Of a stretch of DNA of 64,000 bases, positions 33,760 to 45,584 are shown piece after piece. Location of the stretch: the NCBI GenBank assembly GCA_029204225.1, contig CM055112.1, positions 43,442,038-43,506,037 of the forward strand, in the 5' to 3' direction. Source of the stretch: Diphasiastrum complanatum. Lineage: Eukaryota > Streptophyta > Lycopodiopsida > Lycopodiales > Lycopodiaceae. Position numbers and translations under genes: made by a program. Every line of letters begins with the position of its first letter. Position 1 is the first letter of the stretch. The notes below the pieces were generated by a model, which saw only the letters and a list, made by a program, of their open reading frames with translations, ran no database searches and was not told the DNA's origin.

Positions 33760-34655
33760 ACGTGAAGCCGTAACTGGAGGAATGGTACATCTAGCTAGCA
33801 GCATCCGAAACTCTTTCCATAGGATTAGCTCATCTGAATTTCAGAGTTGCGTTATCCGTAAATGTTAAAATAGTGGATGAATTGAAGCACAACCAGGACT
33901 TTTGGTTAGCTTTGTCGTTCTAGCATACTTTTGTATTAGATGTACTTTTTTTTTTCAAAAAGAATCTAAAAGGCTAAATTACTACACTACTACACTGTCA
34001 ATGGTGTTTTTCAAAAGCTAACATTAAACTCAATTCCTTAAATTATAAGGGTAGGTTGTACTAAGGCTCATGACTTTATTGCAAGGACCTGGTCCTTTAG
34101 ATGCACCTCTACATACAAGTCTTAAATAACAAATAATTCATGTCCCTTTGTTTATTTTGCATGCATGCTCACTTAGCAAAGGATTAACAATGCTATCTTT
34201 TTATTGCATGCATCTATAGGCTTTCAACTTACATGCTCAACTTACATGCTTACTAAAGCACCATCCATAGGCTTTCAGCTTACATGCTTAACTTACATGC
34301 CTACTAAAGCACCATGCATGCTGCATCAGGCCTCAACCAAGGTTCATGCCTTGATACATCGACATCCAATTTTGACAATAGAGTTTACACCTATCATGCC
34401 AAACCTAAATAAGGTGATTCCTACATCAAGAAAAGCATTTCAGATGAATTAAGAAAACCTATTAAAAAAAAATTCAAGTACTCACATTCACCTAAGGGTG
34501 ACATCTCTTTCTAGGAAAGTGTCACAATAGCTTATCCTTACAAAGGCAAAACTACAAAGCATGTTAATAGTGAATTTTGCTTTTTAGATGACACACCGAC
34601 ATCCATAGAATTATCACATAAGCGGTAAGCGCTATGGTGACAAACCTAAAATTAA
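33760..34655. other. Non-coding, with a short tandem duplication
   Basis: 3' flank of the TPD1-like gene, then AT-rich sequence. At 34214-34316 a 51-bp unit (ATAGGCTTTCA.CTTACATGC, then CTACTAAAGCACCAT) is repeated twice. No gene seen. Confidence 0.6.
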
Positions 34656-34926
34656 CTACCCTATTGTGTGGCAATCATTAAAAAACAAGTACATAATTAT
34701 AGGAAGATCCAAAATTGAAGAGGTGGCATCTAAGGAGGAGGAGTTAACCTTGATAGGATTTACAAGGATTTGCACACCATGCCTTGGTTTCAAGATAACG
34801 ATTGGGGTGGGTTCATGCACATATGTAGACGAGAATTGAAAGTTGAACCTTTGGAGCAGCTTGCGGAGCACCACCTTTGCTTCCATGAATGCAAACACTT
34901 GGCCAATGCACTTACGAAGTGTCAGA
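34656..34926 (-). pseudogene. Cytochrome P450 C-terminal fragment
   Basis: The minus strand reads LRKCIGQVFAFMEAKVVLRK, then LLQRFNFQF and PTPIVILKPRHGVQILV. This is the haem-binding Cys segment (R.CIGQ.FA..EAK) and the last 75 residues typical of plant CYP72-clan enzymes. The F..G part of the haem motif and everything upstream are absent, and no splice site obviously supplies them. Confidence 0.8.
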
Positions 34927-35099
34927 CTGAGTGAATCAGATACTCAGAAATGGTTCAGAGTATGCAATTTCATCTACTATTGTTTTGTGCTCACGACATC
35001 TAATTTGTATATGCTACTTACTAAATTGATCATATAGTTTTTCATGTTGAATATTATGTCAGAAGGATTGAGTGCTTCTTTGTTCTATTGTAATTTGAT
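34927..35099. other. Non-coding
   Basis: No feature seen. Confidence 0.4.
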
Positions 35100-35450
35100 T
35101 ACACTGAATTTCTCTTATACGTTAGAGAAACCTCAACTCAAAAAGGGCCCTATAAGAAATCCGAACTCAATGAGAGAATAATTAGAGAGAGAAAGTATAA
35201 ACTACAAGATTTGTTGTCATTTTTCTAGTTTTTGGTGTTGCTTGCCATCTTACTAGAGTGGTTAACTGATTTTTAACTCAAACGAAATAAATATTTGACT
35301 AAGCATGCATTATCCACGCTGCCAAGAAGCTTTTATTCATGCGCTTATGAGGATTTTGGTTGCGCCATATGATTAGTGGCTGGAGGAAAAGAGGATAAAT
35401 TTTGGTTGAGCAAGCAATCCCTCTTTTGATGAAAGGTAGATTATATAATA
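35100..35450 (-). mobile_element. Terminal fragment related to the transposase-bearing element
   Basis: Shares ordered blocks with 29390-29625 (GTATAAGAAATC..., AGAGAGA, TTTTTGGTGTTGCTTGCCATCT, CACGCTGCCAAGAAGC). Probably a third, severely truncated copy of that element's 5' region. Confidence 0.55.
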
Positions 35451-36167
35451 TCCACTACTACTGCTTAATTATCTACATGCTTGTTGGAGTTTCGTGATTA
35501 TCATTTTTCTTGTTACAATATGATTTAATTTGTTTGATTTTGAAGTGATAGAAAAACTTGATCTTCATATTGTACTCCCATTAGATTGTGCTTGTTGGAG
35601 GGTTTGCGGATATCGAGACAACCCTAACCCTAGTTAATAAGTGAGAGGGATTTGGCACCCTGCATGTGTAAGTCGAACTCGATGATCACATAGTTATTTG
35701 ATCAATTAAAGACTAATAAAAAGACCACATCTTTTTGCGGGAATTAAATGTTGCAAGGCCTAATAGTCAAGTTAGTGAATAAAAAAGAGTTCCCCCCAAA
35801 TTTCAAATTTCAAATAATAAGGGAGGTGGAAATTGGCCAATAGGATTTGAGGCCAACCCTATCTATATATAGTGGTACTTTGTGATTCATTTTACATGTT
35901 CAATTTCAAACAAAACAGGTGGAAACTCTATTGATTTGTCAATTGGATGTCCTTGCTCTTCTTCTCCTTGCTCCATCTCTCATATTTTCTTACTATCTTT
36001 ATGTTTATTGGATTTTCTAATTGTAGAATTTGATTATTGTTTTCATTTTTGTGAGAGGAGAGAGAGAGAGAGAGAAAAGTAAGCTTGATCTTTGGTTGGG
36101 TAGTATTAATGGATGGTAGTGTTAGGGGTAGTGTTAGATGTATTTTCATAAGCATGCATGTGAATTT
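35451..36167. other. Probable LTR-type debris
   Basis: The segment around 35840-35890 (CCAATAGGATTTGAGG, then TATCTATATATAGTGG) resembles LTR promoter sequence, related in wording to 11330-11460. A short GAGA run lies at 36055-36075. No coding region. Confidence 0.35.
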
Positions 36168-36430
36168 TGTTGGATTTATCTCTCTACTCTCCTAAATCCT
36201 ATGTTAATCTGCCTCCATTCATGCTACTACATATTTTACTCGTGTTGTCTCACAGTCTGCATATTTGAGTTGTTTGTCGCTACAATCTGCATTTTTACTC
36301 AAGAATTTCCACAGGCGAAAAACCTGACACTGTCGCTAAAAAACCCGACACTGTCGCCTTTCCACCTTTAGGCCATCCTGAGCAACTAAATGTTTTGCGA
36401 CACTTCCAAAAAAGTGACAATTGCATAGTC
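36168..36430 (+). mobile_element. Copia LTR fragment
   Basis: Starts TGTTGGATTTATCTCTC and matches the LTR at 42081 (CTCTCCTAAATC, TGCCTCCATTCATGCT, CAGTCTGCATATTT). Not followed by a body, so a solo or truncated LTR. Confidence 0.75.
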
Positions 36431-36757
36431 TGCATAAATACAAATGTCTACAAGTCTGCTCTCTATAAGCAGAATCACAGGAACTCTTTCCAGTATTACA
36501 TGCAATAGCATATATGAAGCTGAAAATGGTTGATGCAGAGGTAAAAATTTATTAATATCAGTTCAATGCACCCTTGTAGTTATTGTTTGATTTCTTTTCA
36601 TATTGTGCACGTTGATCCGATATTCAAACAATATTTTTTGGATATCGGTTCGACGTGTGCTTGTTTCCGTTGTAGATTTTATTTTGACCTCCCGTGCGTT
36701 GATCCGATATTACATAATGTTAAAATTTTGTTACTAACTTTTGTTTATATTGGATAT
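36431..36757. other. Non-coding
   Basis: Contains a short repeat, GTTGATCCGATATT, at about 36612 and 36698. Nothing else seen. Confidence 0.4.
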
Positions 36758-37137
36758 TGTAGTCCTCCCTGCTGATCCTGTCAGCTGTGGTTGGTATATA
36801 GTATCAATGCCAAACACTTTTTCAATTGGCTTGCACTACAAGATGAACTTTCTAATCTAGAAGAGGTAATCTTTGATTAATAACATTTAATTGTGTTTTT
36901 GTTTTTTTTCATAATAACATTCCTAATAACTAATCTTTGATTAATAACATTTAACTGTGTTTTTGTTTTTTTCAATTTAAATGCCCGAAGGTCTCCCCAA
37001 TGGAGATAATGCACTTCAGGCAGGAGACCATAAAGCTTGTAATTGAAAATTCATATCCAGTTGCAGTAGCAGAGTGTTCTCAGTCCAAGCTACTTCCAAT
37101 TGGAGAAATGGATGTAGAGATCATAGAAAGTTGATAC
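36758..37137 (+). pseudogene. Two unidentified exon-like segments
   Basis: After an acceptor-like TATTGTAG near 36762, a frame reads PADPVSCGWYIVSMPNTFSI with a stop shortly before a GTAATC donor (36865). A direct repeat (CTTTGATTAATAACATTTAA at about 36870 and 36935) fills the gap. A second segment from about 36992 reads VSPMEIMHFRQETIKLVIEN to a stop at 37134. Family not recognised. Confidence 0.35.
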
Positions 37138-37310
37138 TGATAAAAAGTTGGTCTCCCTTGATGTGGATGAGACACATGTACTAAAAAATTTTATAGAAAT
37201 TTTTTTATGGTTTTCTATGGTTGTTCTTACAAGTTTGTTTTCCTGTTATTAATTCAGGTAATTACTCATTCAACTTCATTTTCTATGGTTTTCCTACATG
37301 TTTGTTTTTC

Positions 37311-37487
37311 ATAGCCTTGGTCTGCCTTGTCTTTACCATGATTTTTTTTGGATAAGTTTAGAAAGATGATCTGATTAAACCTTTGCCACAACCAATCCAA
37401 AACATGAGACATAAGTTCACTTAGATTTGTTGTGACAAACCTTTGATCAGATCATCTTCTAAACTAAGACAAGAACAATACAGACCA
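37311..37487. repeat. Imperfect inverted repeat (about 70-bp arms)
   Basis: CCTTGGTCTG...AGATGATCTGAT.AAA on the left is reverse-complemented by TTTGATCAGATCATCTT...CAGACCAAGG on the right, with a spacer of about 30 bp. It could be a small MITE or a remnant of a foldback insertion. Confidence 0.7.
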
Positions 37488-37814
37488 AGGCAATGAAGAC
37501 CAAAAATACAGCCGATATATCCAAGACTTCAACAAGGGCATGCGTCGATTTGATATCTGATTGTAGTGGTCACTAGAGTTCACATAGAATGCTCCTCAAC
37601 CTGTTAAGAACTTGAAAAACACGCTTGCATAAAGGTTAAAACCTTCTAGCAAATTCTCCAATCAAATTACATAAGGAGAGTTACTGACATGCTCAACAAA
37701 GTACACCGAAATTTATGCAAAAGATTGTTGACAATCTGTTCACCCAAAAGGGGATCTTTCATCCAAGTCGGAGTTTTGCTCAGCCTTTTGGAGAATTATA
37801 AAATCACTCAAAGA

Positions 37815-37905
37815 GTATTTGTCATCCACTTAAGGAGAATGTTCATCCATTTAAGGAGAGTGTTCATCCACAAAGGAGAGTGTTCATCCACAAAAGTGGA
37901 GATTG
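37815..37905 (+). repeat. Tandem repeat of about 21 bp
   Basis: Four imperfect copies of GTTCATCCAC.AAGGAGAGT in a row within an A-rich non-coding region. Confidence 0.8.
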
Positions 37906-38178
37906 TCAACAATAGATTGAACAGAACATTGCTAGTATTGAATATGCACAAGTCTCAAAATCAACAAATGATTAGGTGTGATGATTTGATCCAAAATAGC
38001 TTCTTATTAGCCTCTGATCTTCAATAGACTTGAAATATGCTTTTGATCCACAAGTTCAACTTAACAAACAAAGGGTACTAAAATTTGATCAACAATGTAA
38101 TGCATAATCATGCTAGACTTGATCAAACATCCAAATATCACCATAAATGAAAACCTTACTAAAAATAATAGCCAGCCA

Positions 38179-38838
38179 GTTCTGATACCATGTGAAAAAA
38201 GTGGATCTTGAATGGATCTAAAATCCCAAATGTTTGGCTAATATCTTTGCACAACAACTACAAAAGCTAGAAATGGCAAAGCATCCTAATGCTACCTTTG
38301 ATGCACAAGAACTTGAACAAGCATTCTAAGAACTCAAGAAACTATTCAAAGGTATTGAGGGTGGCCCAAAACAACATCATACCAACCCCCTACAATAGCA
38401 GCCTACCACTTTTGAAAAGCACCTAAGATCATACACAAGAGCTTGAAGAAACACACAACTTTGATGCTCATAATGGAGGAAGAAACACTGACAATGATCT
38501 ATTCATCTCAATGAAATAGTACATAAGTTTCTTCAACCTATTTCTCCATGAAAATCACCCTAATATAGGTGAGAGAGATGACTCTCTCTCTCCTCTCTCT
38601 AGAACTTAGGACTCAATTTTAGGACATCACTAGCCTAAAATAGCCAATTTTGGCCTATATGTCCACATGACATTGTTTTGGTGTCATTTTGAAGGTCTTG
38701 AAGTTTGAAACTTCTTCAATATGAAATATATACTAAAATAAAAATATATAGACCTGTTCCACACATGTGAAAGGTCAGATCCAAAACTATGTGCCAAATC
38801 ACCAAATTTGGCCTAAAACTAGTCAAAGAAATGTTGAC
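38179..38838 (-). mobile_element. Copia-type LTR and primer-binding site, minus orientation
   Basis: TCTGATACCA at 38181-38190 is the primer-binding site on the minus strand. The LTR runs from 38191 to about 38838 (minus-strand start TGTCAACATTTC). It interrupts the RNase H of the older minus-strand Copia, whose reading continues above 38838. No coding body is readable between 37490 and 38178. Confidence 0.65.
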
Positions 38839-38839
38839 A

Positions 38840-39129
38840 ATTTTGATTCAGACCGATATCTAAAAGTAAGTTCCTCAACCAAATTGCTTCCTTTGTAGCT
38901 TGTGATATACTCTCAGTCTGTAGAAGATAGAGCTATCGTAGAGCTTTCAACTGTTCCAGGAAATAGGACCATTGTTGAGGAAGAAGGTAAATCTAAAAGT
39001 GAATTTACAAGTGTCTACATCTCCTGCCCAACTTGCATCTGTATAACCACTGAGTAAATTGAGTTTGTCGTTGTCGACTGCTCCATAACAAATACAAAAG
39101 TCCATAGTAGCTCGAAGATATCTCATGAC
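38840..39129 (-). pseudogene. Copia RNase H fragment, displaced part of the 49.4-54.1 kb element
   Basis: Minus strand: VMRYLRATMDFCICYG, then LLSGYTDASWAGDVD, GPISWNS, KEAIWLRNLLLDIGLNQNC. The first residues continue exactly from WKALIRV at 49389-49410, across the ATGAC target-site duplication. It was therefore separated from its element by the 39130-49383 insertion. Confidence 0.85.
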
Positions 39130-39685
39130 TGTTGGATTATTCTCCTTTCTACTAATCGACCAATCGGTTTTTAATCTTCATCCAACTGTTTATCTAGTCC
39201 TGTAGATTCTGGCGTGTTTTACACAGTCTGCAGAATTATAAGTGTTTTTACACAGTCTACAGAAATACACGGAGTTTGATGTAGTTTACGTTCATTTTTG
39301 CAGAGTGACAGTTTACGTTCATTTCTGCAGACAAAGTGGTTACGATATAAATCCATCAGCAAGTAGTTTTTGAGAAGTCCTAGTTGGATGGATGCCAGCA
39401 CATCACAACTAACTGGATGACGCTTTTGATGACCTAATTGCTTAGTATAAATAGTTGTTCATATTTCAACATCGTAAATCTCATATAAAGTATTGAATAG
39501 TTAGCTCTCTTTCAAACCTGCAAGCTTGAACACTCTTGAGCATTCTAGCCCAATTCTTTAGAGTCGATTAGAGATTACTATTGCGCTTACTACTTATCAG
39601 TAGTTGCGCTTAATTCAGACTTATATTTTAGCCGCTCAGAGATAGCATAGAGTACGCAGCTTCGATCCACAACTTGTTGTACGAG
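39130..39685 (+). mobile_element. Copia 5' LTR, left border of the nested insertion
   Basis: Begins TGTTGGATTATTCTCC, the start of the LTR family seen at 16382-17462 and 52983-54063 but in the opposite orientation. Preceded by ATGAC (39125-39129), repeated after the right border at 49384-49388. Truncated internally, running into RT sequence at about 39686. Confidence 0.85.
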
Positions 39686-40690
39686 CTAGCAAACCACGTA
39701 TCAGGTATATCGATGAGTCTGCAGCCTACCTTGTTCAGGAGCAGATGATTGTCGAAGAGGCACTTAGTCAACCAGATTTTGATCTTTGGAAAGAAGCTAT
39801 GAATAAAGAGTATTCATCTCTTATCAAAAACCAGACTTGGAAAATTGTCAAATTATCTGCTAGCAGAAACATAGCTAATTGTAAATGGATTTTCAAAGTC
39901 AAGTACAAAGCAGATGGAAGCATCGACAGAAGAAAAGCCTGACTTGTCACCAGAGGATTTTCTCATGTATACAATGTTGATTACACTGAGACTTTCAATC
40001 CAATAGTCAAGCATTATTCTATTCGACTTTTATTATCATTTGCTGTTGCAGCAGATTTGGAAATACATCAAATGGATGTACAGACAGCATATCTCAATGG
40101 AGTTATTAAAGAACACATTTACATGGTGCAATCTGAAGGTTATATTATCTAAGGTAAACACAATCATGTGTGTAAACTCCATAAGGCACTTTATGGCTTG
40201 AAGCAATCTGCTCGAGGATAGTTTCAAAGGATCAATACTTTCCTTATTGATCACGGCTGCACACCAAGCTCTTTAGATTCGAATGTTTACTTCAAGATAG
40301 TGCAACAGTCGTTTATCATTACCACTCTATACATGGATGATACATTGCTCTTCGGCAACAGTATCGATCTGATAAAAGAAGCTAAGACAATGCTATCTTC
40401 CGAATTCGATATGACCGATTCGAGGGAATCTCATTTTTGCCTTGGTATTCAATTCCATAGAAACAAAAATTGAAAGTTGATCTACATTACTCAGCAGAGG
40501 TACATCTACAATATGCTAGTTAGATATAGCTTGTTTAATTGCAAGTTAGCTCTCCCACCAATGGAATCAGGTCTAAAATTGTCGAAGGGCCAATGTCCCC
40601 GAACAATCGAAGAAAAGGAGCAAATGTGTGAGTATCCTTATCATTTGATAATAGGATCTCTTATGTACGCAATGACTTGTACCAGGTATG
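39686..40690 (+). pseudogene. Copia reverse transcriptase, first copy
   Basis: Starts near RIRYIDESAAYLVQE and covers WKEAMNKEYSSLIKNQTW, KWIFKVKYKADGSI, MDVQTAYLNGVIKEHIYM, ALYGLKQSA, LYMDDTLLFG (YVDD box with Met) and IIGSLMYAMTCTR. At least four in-frame stops. It breaks off after TCTR into about 185 bp of unrelated sequence (40691-40877). Confidence 0.9.
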
Positions 40691-40877
40691 GAGGTATGGA
40701 ACCTAGAGAGGTGTTAGAAAGTCATTGGATGATATTTTTCTAAACCTTGGGCCTCAACCTTGAACCATATCACTTTATTGGTCTAGGACCAAAGTAACTT
40801 GCACAACTTGGGCAATGGGACCTAGTAGGAGGGCGCCCTTCTAAAGTGTCCATTGAGTTCCCAAATCCCACAAGAAA

Positions 40878-42070
40878 GGCATTTCCGAAGGATACGTTCT
40901 GGAAGGCATGAAGAATCATGTCTATAAACTCCACAAAGCAGTATACGGCTTGAAACAGTCTGCCAAAGCTTGGTTTCAGAGGATCAACACATTCCTCATT
41001 GAACAAGGATCTAAACCAAGCACTGCTGATTGCAACATTTATTCAAAGTCAGTGCAGCAATCCTTCATTATCATCGCCTTGTATGTTGATGATACGTTGC
41101 TCTTCAACAACAATGCCAATATGGTCAAGGATTCAAAACAGATGTTGTTCTTAGAATTCGACATGACTGATCTGGGCGAAGTAAACTTTTGTCTTGGAAT
41201 TCAAATCCACAAAGACAGAGCAAATCGACTGATTTACATCACTCAACAAAGGTATCTTCATAATGTTCTTAACAGATACAATTTAATGAACTGTAAATTA
41301 GCTCACTCAACAATGGATCCAGGCCTACATCTGTCGAAGGACCAATGTCTCCAGAGGAAGAGGAGCAGATGAGAGACTATCCATATCGATTGATACTTGG
41401 ATCTCTCATGTACGCAATGGTCTATACAAGACCAGATATCTCTTTTGTTGTTAGCTCACTCAGCCAATACATGGCTAATCCTAAAATTACCCATTGGAAG
41501 GCTCTTATTCGAGTCATGAGATATATTCGAGCTACCATGGACCAGTGCATCTGCTATGGAGATGTCAACAATGACAATCTTCATCAGCTCAATGGTTATT
41601 CTGATGCAAGCTGGGGAGGAGATGTAGACCATCATAAGTCCACATCTGGATTTACATTCTTCTTCAATGGCAGTCCTATTTCATGGAACAATCGTAAGCA
41701 AACCTCTATCGCACTTTTTTCTACTGAAGCATAATATATTGCTACTTCTTAATCTATTAAGGAAGCGTTTTGGTTGAGAAATTTGTTGTCAGACATCAAT
41801 GTGTATCAGTGCAGCCCTACAATTTTGTTTTGTGATAATCAAATTGCTATTGCCTTATCGGCCAACCCTAGATTTCATTCTAGGAGTAAGCACATTGAGA
41901 TAAGATATTACTACATCAGGGACAAGGTTCTAGACAGAGAGGTGAGCTTAACATACTACCGAACGTAGGACATGGTTGCAAACATTTTCACGAAAGCACT
42001 CAGTGTTAATGCACACAATAGATTTTGTGCATTGCTCAGTCTGAAGATCAAGGCATTCACGGATCCAGAT
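40878..42070 (+). pseudogene. Copia reverse transcriptase-RNase H, second copy
   Basis: Resumes at EGYVLEGMKNHVYKLHKAVY and runs through YVDDTLLFNN, a frame slip near 41345, IGSLMYAMV-type LILGSLMYAMVYTRPDIS, GYSDASWGGDVDHHKSTSG, FSTEA, FCDNQIAIALS and an ANIFTKALS ending. Stops near 41731 and 41966. It overlaps the first copy in content, so two partial elements are joined here. Confidence 0.9.
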
Positions 42071-42590
42071 TAAGGGGGGGTGTTGGATTTTCTCCTACTC
42101 TCCTAAATCTCAATTTTAATTTGCCTCCATTCATGCTGCATATTTCCAAACGTCGTCACGCAGTCTGCATATTTACACCCAAATTCGCACAAACAAAGAA
42201 AAAAAAAGACAAATGAATAGCGACACTGTGTATTTACACAGGTTATGGTGACAGGCAAAAAGGGGACACTACCTTACTGAATGCCAAAAGTGTCCTAAAA
42301 GCTAAGGCACCCTATAAATCTTATCCTAACATCTTTCTCATTGTAAAGAATCACAGACTCGATTGTAGATCTGGATCTCCTTGCCATTGCTATTTTCAAA
42401 GCTTGGACGCCAAAAATCTCTCTGATATGATACTTAATTTCAATTTTTCGTATCACATTTAATCTATTGTGAATGCCAACATAGTCACAATTATTGTGTA
42501 TACCATATTTTATGTAACTGTACATACTGTATTTCTATAACTGTAACTAGTATAGTTAGAAAATTTCATTATACTAACCAGCATAGTCAA
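42071..42590 (+). mobile_element. Polypurine tract and Copia 3' LTR
   Basis: AAGGGGGGG (42072-42080) immediately precedes an LTR starting TGTTGGATTTTCTCC, a textbook plus-strand priming site. The LTR matches 36168-36430 and extends to about 42590, where the next element begins. Confidence 0.8.
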
Positions 42591-44179
42591 ATCTTATTTA
42601 ACTTGAGATATTGACGTCGGGCAGATTAGCACATGTCGGGCAGGAAGAAGAAACCAACGGAATAAGTCCATGTTGCCCGGACACAAATTTCTCTGATCTA
42701 TCCAAAGGCAGGTCTTTGGAAGTGCTGGCATTATCCACATGAAGACCTGAGTACTGATTCTGAAGTCATTTGAGAATAACAAAATCTTTAGGCATGATGG
42801 TAACATGCTTACCATGCATGGTTAGAAGACAAGAATCCTCAAAAAACTGGGACAGAAAATCTTCTGTAGCACCTTGTAAGGCCTACCTACTGTAGGTTCT
42901 ATCGAATGAGGGCCGAACTATCTGGCTGTCATTATTATCCAACATAAGATCCATCTTTCCAACAAGATGGAATGTTCACAAAAACCACCATCACCTTCAA
43001 TAAGCAGTTGGTTTTACGAAAGCGATACAAAAAACATGTTTTTCTAGCTATATATCCAGGCCAGCTACTTCAACAAGCTCAAAAGCTGCCATGAGGAAAA
43101 AATCCCGAATCCATTAGTGAATGGAGTTATAGATACACAACCCCAAGGACAAATGTCATTTTCAACGACAAACAATGATGACTCTTTGGAAAATTGTACA
43201 TTGAGCATTGGTTATGAACATGTATAAAAAGACACACAAGATTCCTATCATCCCTTTTCCACACCCATTCCTTCCCCCATGTTCCACAACCCTACCTGAT
43301 GATGAGCTACCTGATGCTACCTTGTTTTATATTGACATTTGTACCTGAATGGGCCGTAGATATAATTAATCTTGAAGCTTCATCTCACTTTTGTCATCCA
43401 TGCTTCAAGTCCTCAATCCCACCCGATTAATCATTTTAAACTTGCTCTAGTTCTCACTTGAAACACTTCATGGAGCAGACAAGTCTACAACATCTGCAGC
43501 ATACAAACGATGCCAATTCAGAACTCCCAACGAGCCAAGACAAGCATATTATCAAAAGGATCTTGGAGATTTTTCACAAAACAACAAGTGGTGTTTTCAC
43601 AATTAAAGAAATCGGCAAGTTATTCACTTGTTGACTATTCAAAGGGCACTACTTAATTCAAAAACAAAAAAAAAAAAAAAAAAGAGGAAGGGTGATCGTT
43701 CAAACCTCTATTCCAAGTAATTCTTCATGGAGCTCTCAACGGTAATAATTAAGCTACAATGCGACAATCACAGTTCTACCAACATTATCTTTTCAAGAGA
43801 CAACTATGAGCAACAAACCTTTGATCTATTCGTTCACCTCCATGACCACTGCCATATCCGACTCACATCTTGCCACTTACCCTCATCTTCATCTCATTAC
43901 TGTTCATTCTCACCTTGTGTTGTTTTCATACCATATTCAACAACCTAAGCTCTTGTACATCATCCATTTGAATCATCAGCATGAGCAATTGAGAATACAA
44001 CCCATCAAAGAGTCAAAGCTTATAGAGATGCTCATACTTTTTCAAAGCTTCATCTCCTACGGAGCAGCACTTTACAAAATGTTCCACATCTACAAGTTGC
44101 ACCAACCCACAACATAAGGAGTGGGGTTCTTTCTATTGCCATTGGCGTGGGACCGCCAATCCAATTAGGAGGGGGCTAA
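42591..44179 (+). mobile_element. 3' internal part of a GAG-only LTR element, copy 1
   Basis: From about 42915 this is nearly identical to 47380-48448. It ends in a polypurine tract AGGAGGGGG (44168-44175) before the first LTR. Only short open frames, no protease, RT or integrase. The first 300 bp are unassigned. Confidence 0.7.
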
Positions 44180-45027
44180 TGCTAGCAACAAAGTAAAGTC
44201 AAAATAAAATAAAACGCCGTGGCATGTGTATTGTAAGTCCACTGTGAGTACTTGTTAATAAACTCCTACCATGGCATGTGTGTTATAAGTCCATGGGTCT
44301 AAACTTAATTAAATTCTAAACTTCTAAGTTAGAAAACTTAACTTAGAGAACTTAAACTTACAAACTTAAGCTTAGAAAATAAAAGATTCTAAGTTATTTT
44401 AAGTTCTAAGTTTAGAGTCTTAGGCTTTCTAATTTAGAAGTTGAGAAGTTTAGAAGTCTTAGAATTGCAAGTTTTAGAAATTAATCTCATAAGTTAGTAG
44501 AAGCTTATGGAAGGCCCTTCTTGCTATAAGAAGACAGGCACTTCCCTTTTAATATAACACTTTTGAGATTAAGCTATCTTGCTCTCTATTTTGAGATTAT
44601 CTCTCAATTTCATTTGTGTTCCCATTGAAAGGTGCATAGCTTGAGGGAAGATGCTCGGGCCTCCTCTTGCCTCCTTTCATTGGATTATTGTGGCATGCTT
44701 TGTTTGTTGATTATTAGTTAGTCACAATTTATATTTCATTTTCCTTTGGGAGTTAGTATTAGTTTTACAGTTTGCTAGTTGGGTAAGCCTTAGCAAGCCT
44801 AGTTTAGTGTTGACCCTTGCTAGTTGGGTACCGCCTTAGCAAGTTCATTTATTTTCCAAGTAGTGGCTAGTTGGGTACCGCCTTAGCCACACCTTAATTA
44901 GTTTCCAATTTGAGCACTAGTTGTGAAGCCTTGGTGCTCCCTTTTCATTTATGTTTTTTTTAGCTTTGTAGAACTTAGAAGGTGGACGATCGATCTACCA
45001 CTATACTACGCACAAAACCTCTCTTTA
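44180..45027 (+). mobile_element. LTR 1 of the tandem GAG-only element
   Basis: TGCTAGCAACAAAG to about CCTCTCTTTA, nearly identical to 48449-49292. It contains repeated TTCTAAGTT-type words and three copies of GCTAGTTGGGTA.CGCCTTAGC. Its central position between two internal regions makes it a shared LTR. Confidence 0.8.
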
Positions 45028-45584
45028 GACCTAGCCACCGTAGAAAGTAGAAAATTTTATCTCATAGATTTAGCTTGTTTTCTGTCAAAAAATCACTTTT
45101 TTCGCTATTATCCTTATCTGTCAGCGAAACTTTCATATCAGAATTCGTCGACCATACCACAAAATTGCCCACAATCCGAACAATTTCTATATATCTTCTG
45201 TGAATTCTATCATTTACAAAAGAATCCAAAAAAATTAAAAAATCCATATTTTGTTAGTAAGAACCACACCACAAAATCGTCCACAGTGTGCGCAATTTCT
45301 ATACATCCTCTGCAAATTCTGTCCTTTACAAAAAATCCAAAAAAATTAAAAAAATCTATATTTTGTCAAGGAAAATTCCCTGTCAGAATTTGCGAGTACT
45401 GTATTCTGATTTAACAGCTTGTTTGCGAGTTCTACTCTTGTCTGCGAATTCTATTACTCCAAAAAAGTATAGATTCTCGTCCAAATTCACTATTTTGCAA
45501 GAAAACCATCTTTTTGACCTTTTGTGGCCAAGTACAGTACTGTACTGATCATCTGTACTGTTATTTTGTTCCTCACTCTGCATT

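Noticed and set aside
44923-45548. Open frames crossing LTR 1 and the Gag leader
   Set aside because: Low-complexity, no motifs, and positioned in LTR/leader sequence.
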